Origin: Candidatus Krumholzibacteriota bacterium
GTDB taxonomy: Bacteria; Krumholzibacteriota; Krumholzibacteriia; Krumholzibacteriales; Krumholzibacteriaceae
Reading direction: 5' to 3'
Assembly (NCBI GenBank): GCA_016932415.1
Contig: JAFGCX010000016.1
Coordinates: 36,404 to 100,403 of the forward strand
Length of the DNA stretch: 64,000 nucleotides
In this document: positions 57,149 to 64,000 of the stretch, one piece after another
Layout: each line of letters opens with the position of its first letter
Numbering within the stretch: the stretch's first letter is position 1
Position numbers and translations under genes: made by a program
The notes under the pieces: model-generated
Databases searched by the model: none
What the model was told of the DNA's origin: nothing
Seen by the model: the letters and a program-made list of their open reading frames with translations, nothing else

Positions 57149-58048
57149 TTGCCAAGGACACTTGAAAGAATAAATCAATCTATATGGGAATTACAGCAGA
57201 GACTTCAGGATGCGCCTGACAATTTCGATCTGCGGAAGAATCTTTTAAAGTTCTTTCATGAAAGCAGAATGTTTATAGAGCGTAATGCCGGTGTTCCTGA
57301 AAAAGACAGGTCATTTCTCATGCTGCAGGAAAATGAAGCTTCCTGTTGCGTCCTGATCCATGGGGCCGGCGGTTCTCCGGATGAGATGCGCGTTATCGCG
57401 GGGGACCTGTTTTCCAGGGGATACAGCGTGTATTCGATACACCTTTCGCTTGATCCAAAATCTGTCGATAGTGGATTAAGAGAATTTTTCACAAACAGGT
57501 TCAGTGGTAGAAAACCGCGGATCAGCGATGGTAAGAATGGAAATACGGGGTCCTCGTGGTCTGTCTGCCTTTCCGAATCGAGGGTCGCCCTGGAGACGGT
57601 CCTGAGCTACACACGCAGTGCCTATCTCGTCGGTTTGAGCCTTGGAGGGACGATCGCTCTGAACCTGATGAACAAATACCCGGTAAAAGGAACGGTCCTT
57701 ATAGCACCCGCCCTTTTTCCAGTGAAAAGCAAACGCTATCTGACAATGAGGCTCTTTCAAAAAGTGTTCCCGACGATCGCGAAAGAGGTCTTTCCCGTAA
57801 AATCAACAGTCATGGAGTTGATCGACAGGACCCGATCCGATTTCAAACCGATAGAAGGACCTGTTCTTGTGATCCAGGCTGTCGATGACAAAGTGGTAAG
57901 TTCCAGGGGGTTGAATTTTCTAAAACGGCACAGTAGAAATCCCCGTTCTAAATTCATCTGGCTCAGAGATGGAGGGCATCAGCTTGTACAGGGTGAAAAG
58001 GCGCGAGAAGTATCAGATATCTGCTGCGATTTCATCAGGGATCTCTGA
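57149..58048 (+). CDS. alpha/beta hydrolase (carboxylesterase-like)
   Basis: 299 residues. The fold is seen in CCVLIHGAGGSPDEMRVIAGDLFSRGYSVYSI, nucleophile elbow Ser in YLVGLSLGGTIALNL, acid Asp in VLVIQAVDDKVVSS and catalytic His in RDGGHQLVQGEKA. Resembles Est30-type carboxylesterases or monoglyceride lipases with an N-terminal extension of about 65 residues. TTG start after GGCAGGTGG. Its last 36 bp overlap the end of the convergent unknown gene. Confidence 0.85.
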   Translation: MPRTLERINQSIWELQQRLQDAPDNFDLRKNLLKFFHESRMFIERNAGVPEKDRSFLMLQENEASCCVLIHGAGGSPDEMRVIAGDLFSRGYSVYSIHLSLDPKSVDSGLREFFTNRFSGRKPRISDGKNGNTGSSWSVCLSESRVALETVLSYTRSAYLVGLSLGGTIALNLMNKYPVKGTVLIAPALFPVKSKRYLTMRLFQKVFPTIAKEVFPVKSTVMELIDRTRSDFKPIEGPVLVIQAVDDKVVSSRGLNFLKRHSRNPRSKFIWLRDGGHQLVQGEKAREVSDICCDFIRDL

Positions 58049-58897
58049 ATCAGAAAGAAGATCAGGATCGAAATCAAACGATTGATCGAGTTTTTTCAAT
58101 TCCAGGGTCATTTGCACAAGCGCGCTTTTCGCCTCATCTGTTCTTTGATCGCGGAATCTTGAGTAGGCATCGAGGAATTCATCGTATTTTTTGCTGATCC
58201 GCGCTTTAAGGCTTTCCTGTTCTATACTTTTCCCGAGGTGGTAGAGTTCCCCCTGGGATATCCTGTCGTAGATATTGAAGTACTCGCTTCTCAACATCGA
58301 TATTACATTGATATATTTCTCGAAATTAAGCGAGAGTTTGCCGAGGATCTCGGTCATCGTACTTTTCCTGAGCGTGGTTTTTCGAAGATATGACTGCGCC
58401 AGGTCGTAATATGCCTTTCCTCTTCCGATGTAAGTATTGATCGAGAGATTCATAAACGAGGTGGAGTCAGGCCTTTTGCCTCTGGCATTGTTAAAAATGC
58501 CGATCGACATGAGCAGGAAGTCCGCGTTCATGCGATAAGTCATGTATTTGACCCTTGGATCCGGTTCGTTCCTGATAGATTCGAAAAGGGGCAGATCGTA
58601 CGGCACGACAAACTGTTTAACGGCCTCGTGGTATTCAGGACTCATCATCGATTCGAGCAGATATGCCAGGTAGACATTGACATCCTCATCGAACTGATCG
58701 CTGTTCGATGGATATCCGCTGTCTATACGGCTATAGAGCAGATTATTCATCATGAAAAAAGATATCGATGCCGGTTCTGGATCATTATCGCCGATAAGCG
58801 TATAGGTAGTGATCGAATCCATATCGAATCTCCGTTGTATCGCAAAGATGTTTTTCCTGTTGTCTGTCAGAACCACAAATAGCAAAGAATGTGCCAC
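58013..58897 (-). CDS. unknown protein, helical
   Basis: 294 residues; no family recognised. Mostly helical with alternating Tyr/Leu and charged residues, no cysteines after the start, no signal peptide or membrane segment of convincing length. The N-terminus (MAHSLLFVVLTDNRKN) may be mis-started; an ATG at 58822 (MDSITTYTLIGDNDPEP) is an alternative. The C-terminus is strongly acidic. Overlaps the esterase stop tail-to-tail. Confidence 0.6.
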   Translation of the reverse strand: MAHSLLFVVLTDNRKNIFAIQRRFDMDSITTYTLIGDNDPEPASISFFMMNNLLYSRIDSGYPSNSDQFDEDVNVYLAYLLESMMSPEYHEAVKQFVVPYDLPLFESIRNEPDPRVKYMTYRMNADFLLMSIGIFNNARGKRPDSTSFMNLSINTYIGRGKAYYDLAQSYLRKTTLRKSTMTEILGKLSLNFEKYINVISMLRSEYFNIYDRISQGELYHLGKSIEQESLKARISKKYDEFLDAYSRFRDQRTDEAKSALVQMTLELKKLDQSFDFDPDLLSDSEIPDEIAADI

Positions 58898-59020
58898 CGA
58901 CTGGTACTTGAAAAAACGTAATATTTAAATTAATTGTTTATAATTTCCTGTTTTCTGGTATAATCAGCCCCGATTATTCGGGTCGCTCGTCCTATTATTA
59001 ACAGAAAGATGAGGGGGATA

Positions 59021-59833
59021 ATGAAATTAGGATTCCTCCAGATGCGTTGCAAGTTCGGGGAAGTCAAATTCAATGTAAAAAAGGCTTCGACTTTGCTGAG
59101 CAAGGTCAGTGATGCCACAATCGTCCTGCCCGAACTGTTTAATACGGGATATCTATTCAAGAACAAAGCTGAACTGGGGAAGCTCGCCGAGAAGGTAAAA
59201 GGCGGATATACCACTACGGAGCTGAAAAAGGTCGCCAAAAAGAAGAACCTTCATCTTGTCTTCGGAATGGCAGAGAAATCGGGGAGAAATTTATTCAATT
59301 CAGCCGTTTATATTTCTCCAAAAGGCAAGATGGAGACTTACCGGAAGGTGCATCTTTTCGACAGGGAAAACCTGTTTTTCGATTCGGGGTCATCTTTCAA
59401 GACAGTCAATACAGACGAAGCGAAGCTCGGGATGATGATCTGTTTCGACTGGATATACCCGGAAGTCAGCAGGGTCCTCGCCCTAAAAGGGGCCCAGATC
59501 CTTGTTCATCCGGCCAACCTGGTCCTTCCGTGGGGGCAGGAGGGAATGAAGATCAGGTCGATTGAAAACGGTGTCTTTTCCGTTACCGCCAACAGGATCG
59601 GGACAGAGAAACGCGGCACGATGAGCCTTACCTTTACGGGGGGAAGCCAGATTCTCGGACCACGCGGAGAAGTCCTTGTTTCCGCGGGCGACCGGAGCGA
59701 ATCGCTCAAGGTCAAGGATATTGAAGTCATCGAAGCTGACGATAAGAACATAACGTCAGGCAATCATCTCTTCAGGGACAGGAAGCCCGCTCTGTACGCG
59801 CCGATCATCAAAAGCGCCAGAAGCAAAAAGTGA
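59021..59833 (+). CDS. carbon-nitrogen hydrolase (nitrilase superfamily)
   Basis: About 270 residues with the complete catalytic triad: Glu in IVLPELFNTGY, Lys in TYRKVHLFDREN, Cys in GMMICFDWIYPEVSR. Belongs with omega-amidase/Nit-type or N-carbamoyl amidohydrolases; the substrate cannot be told. GAGGGGG upstream favours ATG 59021 over 59009. Alone between the unknown gene and the chemosensory-like operon. Confidence 0.9.
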   Translation: MKLGFLQMRCKFGEVKFNVKKASTLLSKVSDATIVLPELFNTGYLFKNKAELGKLAEKVKGGYTTTELKKVAKKKNLHLVFGMAEKSGRNLFNSAVYISPKGKMETYRKVHLFDRENLFFDSGSSFKTVNTDEAKLGMMICFDWIYPEVSRVLALKGAQILVHPANLVLPWGQEGMKIRSIENGVFSVTANRIGTEKRGTMSLTFTGGSQILGPRGEVLVSAGDRSESLKVKDIEVIEADDKNITSGNHLFRDRKPALYAPIIKSARSKK

Positions 59834-60020
59834 CGCAATGGCAATATGGGCCCTGTACCCGGCCAAGAGCTGAAACAGATGGAATAGCGTTAAATATGCC
59901 TCAATCCGGTCTTTGCAAAAAGCATTGAGAGTTAGCATATTCGTTCCTGAATTATCTCACCGTTCTTTGGAATTTCCTATAACTTCCTGTTAATACGTAG
60001 ATTTGGCTTAATTGTCGCCT

Positions 60021-60036
60021 TGGCATAATCTTTGCG
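60021..60036 (+). promoter_or_regulatory. sigma54 promoter
   Basis: TTGGCAT-AATCT-TTGCG: GG at 60022-60023 and GC at 60034-60035 with the exact 10-nt spacing required for RpoN. Predicted start near 60047. It lies in the 300-bp gap 59834-60133, otherwise empty, upstream of the MCP-like gene. Confidence 0.75.
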
Positions 60037-60133
60037 GATTTCCCACCCGAGAATATTATTGCAGTTGGTCAAATGAAATCAAAATAAGGGCCAGAAGGTC
60101 GATTTTTATGCTTTATACGTTAAGGAGTTCATC

Positions 60134-62146
60134 GTGCGAGACTCTAATAAAAAGCCTGTACTTACGTCGCCATGGAAGATCGGTGTCTTTGTCGCCATGA
60201 TGCTGATGGTGACCAGTTTTGCCGTAGGATACTACATTACCCATGTCTACAACATTGACCTGACCTGGCTGAAGAACGGCGATTCGAAGTGGATCATTGA
60301 TTCATACAAGTTTTTCAAGGAACTCTATCCACTCGCCGCGGGAGTAGTCCTGATCTCACTTTTCTCATATTTTTTAATCGCTTCATCGGTAAGAAGGTAC
60401 AAATATTATCTTGCGTCAGGTCAGGATTACAGGAAAATGATCTCGCTTGCAGACAGCATTGACGATCTTACAAATCCCGCTCAGATCGCAAAACTCTCCG
60501 ATTTTCCCGAGTTGCAGAGCATCCTGAGAAATTATGGCGACCAGATCAAGGATATCTCTGAAGAGATGACCAGGATGGGAGAGGAAGAAAAATCGGTAGA
60601 TCTGGAGATGGAGATAGATTCGATCCTCAGCGGAAACGATATCCAGGAGACTATCATAGAGGGACGATGGTGGGCGTCGCTTGTGCGAAAGATAAGCTCG
60701 CATATCGCGGATCATAATGAGGAACTTGAATCGATCAGAAGGCAGATTGAGAATAATCGGAAGATAAATGGACAGACCTCGCTGTCTATTGGAAGGATAC
60801 TTGAATATGCCGAGGGCTCCAATGGGGATATTCTTGAGATCGTAAGATCCCTGGGTGGGCTGAACAGCGCCGCGAAACAGCTCGCTGATAATACAACGGG
60901 CAACCTTGCGGTAAGCGGGCAAAATGCCACGGGCGGAGCTATTACCGGTACGCGGGAGATCGAAGAGGCCCTTGAAAGGATTTGCGAATACAGCAGGGTC
61001 CTTGATTCCTTCGCGGAGGAGAATAACGGGCTGGCGCTTAATATCGCCCTTATGGCGGCAAGAGGTGAGATCTCCGAGCATAGTCTCGCCCAGTTTGCCG
61101 AAAAACTGAGGGGCACGGCGGAGAGATTCAACAGGTTGTCGAGAGAATCCGCCGATGCCGTGGGAATACTGAAGAGAAATATCAATGCCAGCGCGAAGAA
61201 CCGAGACAGTTCAGCGGTTGTTGGGATAGACACGGGCGGCATCAGTGCCTGTATTTCGGATATTTCGTCGAATATTGAGAAGGCAAGCCATTCTCTTCAG
61301 GACAGGGTCATCAATCTTGGAAATGAACTCGAAGCGCTCGACAGGAACCTGCACGCGATCATTGAGGATAAGAATACTGAAACGACGCGGCAGGCAGATG
61401 AAGAAGCCTGTGAGGAAGAAATAGAATATCTCGCTTCAGGGGACAAGGATTTTGTGACATTCGGCGAGGATAAGAAACCTTCCTCTGAAGATACAGGTCT
61501 GGTCATTGATCATGGAAAGATATGGGAAGGTGAACAGGATGAGGCGATAGATCCAGTCGGCCAGTATGAGGCTGATATGTTCGATCACGAATCGGCGCGG
61601 ATCGGCGAGCAGGAAGAGCTTGAGAAGATATCGATCATGGATAATTACGCCCATGTGGGAGAACAGGCCGGTATTGGCGACGAACCAGCGGTTGAAGAAG
61701 TTGAAGAGAGCCTGCAGGAGATTTCTCTTGAGAGCAGCAACGCCGTCGATCTTCCTGACGGATCGGTTGAGGACGATGATATATACGAGATCCCTGAAAG
61801 TGCCGAGATAAAAGAATCATCAGGTCCTCATGAGGGTGGGGACTGGATGGAGATGCCGGGGCATCAATGGGTGAAGATAGGTTCGGAGGAAGCCGGCAGC
61901 GAAGGATCATCCCCGACGGGATCAGCGGAATACTTTAAGCCAGAACAAAAAAATATGATCGGCGAGGGCCAGGATTCACCAGCTGATTCATTGGAAAGAG
62001 TCACCGATGCTATCCGCCTGGCAACCGGTCAGAATATTTCCGGCAAAGTGGAAAACGTTCCCGCCGGACAAGTTGCTGGTCTGAAAGAAGAAGAGGTCTA
62101 CGACCTTTTTGAACTTGGCGCTGTTGAATATGTGGAGAAAACCTGA
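60134..62146 (+). CDS. degenerate MCP-like membrane protein
   Basis: 670 residues. Two membrane segments (about 13-33 and 56-79) flank a short outside loop; no ligand-binding domain of normal size. Residues 280-350 resemble the tip of a chemoreceptor signalling domain: EENNGLALNIALMAARGEIS matches the usual E-Q-T-N-L-L-A-L-N-A-A-I-E-A-A-R-A-G-E tip, but is diverged. A very acidic, low-complexity C-terminal third (430-600) is unusual. GTG start with AAGGAG 6 nt upstream. Followed by the CheA-like gene. Confidence 0.7.
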   Translation: MRDSNKKPVLTSPWKIGVFVAMMLMVTSFAVGYYITHVYNIDLTWLKNGDSKWIIDSYKFFKELYPLAAGVVLISLFSYFLIASSVRRYKYYLASGQDYRKMISLADSIDDLTNPAQIAKLSDFPELQSILRNYGDQIKDISEEMTRMGEEEKSVDLEMEIDSILSGNDIQETIIEGRWWASLVRKISSHIADHNEELESIRRQIENNRKINGQTSLSIGRILEYAEGSNGDILEIVRSLGGLNSAAKQLADNTTGNLAVSGQNATGGAITGTREIEEALERICEYSRVLDSFAEENNGLALNIALMAARGEISEHSLAQFAEKLRGTAERFNRLSRESADAVGILKRNINASAKNRDSSAVVGIDTGGISACISDISSNIEKASHSLQDRVINLGNELEALDRNLHAIIEDKNTETTRQADEEACEEEIEYLASGDKDFVTFGEDKKPSSEDTGLVIDHGKIWEGEQDEAIDPVGQYEADMFDHESARIGEQEELEKISIMDNYAHVGEQAGIGDEPAVEEVEESLQEISLESSNAVDLPDGSVEDDDIYEIPESAEIKESSGPHEGGDWMEMPGHQWVKIGSEEAGSEGSSPTGSAEYFKPEQKNMIGEGQDSPADSLERVTDAIRLATGQNISGKVENVPAGQVAGLKEEEVYDLFELGAVEYVEKT

Positions 62147-62167
62147 TCTTAAAAAGAGGTGTGAGCA

Positions 62168-63853
62168 TTGATCATTCTGAATGAAGAAAACAAAAGACTC
62201 TTTTGCGAGCAGGTCCTCGATCATATTGCCAAATTGAACGATCTGATGACTCATGGCTCAGGTGAAGGGTTAAAAACGGCTGTACTGCGAAAGAACAGAT
62301 TTGCCAATAGCCTGCTGGCGGGAAGTCTTAAGATGCTTGGTCTGGCTGAATGGAGCCGGACACTCACATCGTTCGGCAACCTCCTCGATAAGGCAGCGGC
62401 AAGTACCGGATGTTGGGATGAAACGCTTTCACAGATCGTTTCAGAGATCCTTGAGACAGAGGAGCAGGTCATCGAGGAAATGACAGGGGGAGAATCGGAA
62501 GATCCGGATCCTGACGGCGGATTTTCCGGAGTCCGGCAGGAGATAGAGGTATTGATCGACGAGGCGTATCAGGATGAAGGGGCTCCTGTTGTCGAAGAAT
62601 CGGTCCGGATTGAAACGTTGATCTTCGGCGCGGATCGGAACGACGCTGTAATGCCCGGCCTGGAGCCGGTCAAAGGTGATGAAAGTATTTCTGAATCTTG
62701 GGTCACCCTGCCGCGATCCCCGGCAAAAAACGATTCTGACAAGGTCGTAAGGGACGAATTCAATACGATGACGAGACTGATTTCGGCTCTTGAAAAAGTC
62801 GATGATAAACTCAACCAGTACCTTGCCGAACCGAGAGGCGAAGCGGGGATCAGAGATCTTGAGCTGGCTTTCGGAGAAAGCGAATTTTTTCTAGGGCTGA
62901 TCGAGAATATCCTCAGGCAGCTGGGCGGTAGAAACACAAAATTCCGAGCCAAGGTATCAAGCCAGACTGTCCTCGATGGAGTCAGGGATTTTACTGATCT
63001 TAACAACCGTATGCACGGATGGTCTTCGAATGTCGAATTGTCGACAGATTCCTTTTCTCTTGAGCGTAAAGCAGCTTCAGGATTGGCGAGTATTCTTGAG
63101 AGCTGCATTTTCGACATAAACAGGATGTATGACGACAGAGAAGACCTGGATCTTTCGATCAAGGTCGATATTAAAAGCGAAGGATCATATGTCGTTGCCA
63201 CGGTGTCTGATAACGGAACGGATTTTCTTTCCGACTCGCAGGTCGACAGGGATGACGCCGTAGCTTATTACAAGGGGCTTCTTGAAGTAAGAAGCATCAT
63301 CAGAAAATGGGATGGTCTTTTGTGGGTAGAGCCGGAAAGCGGCCAGGCGGGGAGATTCAGGTTCACCTTCCCGCGGACGACCGTTATGACCGATTATCAT
63401 CTCCTTTCCGGTTCAGGGAACAGTTTTGCCGTTCCATCCCGATCTATCGAGGGAGCCGTAGATATAAAGGATATTAAAAATGATGAGGGAAGTAACAGAA
63501 GATATGTGATCGTCTCAGGAAAATCAGTCCCTGTATGCCGCCTTGATGAACTGGCGGTCGAAGAGATGAAAAATTCGTCTGAAGGGGACAAGATCGTGAT
63601 TATCGGTCTGGCCGAAGAAAGAATAGGGATCATTACCTCCGGGCCGTGGCATAAAACAGAAGGAATTGTGGAACAGCTCGTAGAGGGAGCCTGGCCATCG
63701 ATCACAAGGCAGTCGCTGCATATTGGCGAGAAAGAGTATCCTGTGATCGATCCGGAACTGGTTCTTGACAGGTATGGAGTGATCTTTCAGGAAGAAGATT
63801 CGCTGGAAGTGGCCGGGTCTTATGTTGAAGACGGGGACGCGGTAAATATTTAA
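62168..63853 (+). CDS. CheA-like protein lacking phospho-acceptor His
   Basis: 561 residues in CheA order but degenerate. N-terminal Hpt-like helix bundle: RFANSLLAGSLKMLGLAEWSRTL matches the A-H-T-L-K-G-S-A-x-M-L-G-L motif with His lost. Residues 180-410 resemble dimerisation and ATPase domains, but the N-box Asn is missing (SILESCIFDINR) and G1 is reduced to VSDNGTDF. The last 150 residues fit a CheW/P5 receptor-coupling domain (YHLLSGSGNSFAVPSRSIEGAV...). TTG start with GAGGTG 6 nt upstream. Likely a scaffold rather than a kinase. Confidence 0.7.
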   Translation: MIILNEENKRLFCEQVLDHIAKLNDLMTHGSGEGLKTAVLRKNRFANSLLAGSLKMLGLAEWSRTLTSFGNLLDKAAASTGCWDETLSQIVSEILETEEQVIEEMTGGESEDPDPDGGFSGVRQEIEVLIDEAYQDEGAPVVEESVRIETLIFGADRNDAVMPGLEPVKGDESISESWVTLPRSPAKNDSDKVVRDEFNTMTRLISALEKVDDKLNQYLAEPRGEAGIRDLELAFGESEFFLGLIENILRQLGGRNTKFRAKVSSQTVLDGVRDFTDLNNRMHGWSSNVELSTDSFSLERKAASGLASILESCIFDINRMYDDREDLDLSIKVDIKSEGSYVVATVSDNGTDFLSDSQVDRDDAVAYYKGLLEVRSIIRKWDGLLWVEPESGQAGRFRFTFPRTTVMTDYHLLSGSGNSFAVPSRSIEGAVDIKDIKNDEGSNRRYVIVSGKSVPVCRLDELAVEEMKNSSEGDKIVIIGLAEERIGIITSGPWHKTEGIVEQLVEGAWPSITRQSLHIGEKEYPVIDPELVLDRYGVIFQEEDSLEVAGSYVEDGDAVNI

Positions 63854-63939
63854 ACAGAGTTTTCGCGTGTATAGATAGACTTGAAGAGTTCCCGGCACGC
63901 AACATCCGGGGACAGACCCTGTAGCATGGAGAGGTTGTC

Positions 63940-64000
63940 ATGGTGAAACAACAGCAGCACGATTACGGCAGTATCATCATCGGTGGGCATGACGACATCA
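63940..64000 (+). CDS. 3' partial gene after CheA-like protein
   Basis: Only the first 20 codons are visible (MVKQQQHDYGSIIIGGHDDI...), cut by the window end. GGAGAGG lies 5 nt upstream of the ATG. Too short to classify; position suggests a third gene of the same sigma54 operon. Confidence 0.5.
   Translation, partial: MVKQQQHDYGSIIIGGHDDI

Overview
The window is bacterial. It has LexA, an error-prone DnaE2/Y-family polymerase cassette, DsbD, a lipobox lipoprotein, BioY, Shine-Dalgarno sites (GGAGG/GAGGTGAT type), sigma70-like -35/-10 promoters and one good sigma54 (-24/-12) promoter. Signal peptides, a lipoprotein and DsbD suggest a diderm. Several genes have an archaeal flavour: an A/V-type ATPase operon and, most strikingly, GatD and GatE, the two subunits of the Glu-tRNA(Gln) amidotransferase usually described as archaeal. 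With menaquinone synthesis (MenA), NfnAB and HypEF this points to an anaerobic or microaerobic member of an uncultivated lineage. I cannot name the phylum from sequence alone.

Layout. 1-8822: V/A-type ATPase operon in the order C-I-K-F-E-A-B-D, closed by a universal stress protein, then a PTS EIIA protein. 9462-13420: a Cys-rich protein of unknown family beside a HgdC-type Fe-S activase ATPase, a large lipoprotein and a coiled-coil-like protein; then BioY. 14180-16550: asparagine synthetase (minus strand) flanked by two candidate plus-strand small RNAs, each with its own promoter and terminator. 16647-28513: mostly minus strand: glycosyltransferase, DsbD, LVIVD beta-propeller, SPL-like radical SAM protein, rhomboid, MenA and a flippase. 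An unannotated 26-residue membrane peptide gene lies between MenA and the flippase. 28526-35043: gatD and the glnA-gatE pair, with a peptide-type binding protein on the other strand between them. Glutamine synthesis is thus next to the enzyme that uses glutamine to make Gln-tRNA; AsnB elsewhere in the window supplies asparagine separately.

35331-39258: a two-component cluster in which both histidine kinases are interrupted by a -1 frameshift at a perfect slippery heptamer (A AAA AAG and G GGG GGA). 39419-41547: OFA-family transporter and FolE. 41701-46989: SOS mutagenesis cassette lexA - LexA-like 85-aa protein - Y-family polymerase with a substituted catalytic Asp - dnaE2; the small protein sits where imuA is normally found. 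47252-49547: NfnAB electron-bifurcating transhydrogenase. 49709-53102: HypF-HypE. 53144-59833: pseudo-receiver LuxR regulator, HisJ-type phosphatase, GuaB, QueG-like Fe-S protein, esterase, unknown protein and nitrilase-family amidohydrolase. 60021-64000: a sigma54 promoter driving a degenerate MCP-like membrane protein, a CheA-like protein that has lost its phospho-accepting His, and the start of a third gene.

The strongest leads are the bacterial GatDE beside glnA, the paired kinase frameshifts, the degenerate chemosensory operon, the Fe-S activase with a novel partner, the LexA-like mutasome component, two candidate ncRNAs and the hidden 26-aa gene.
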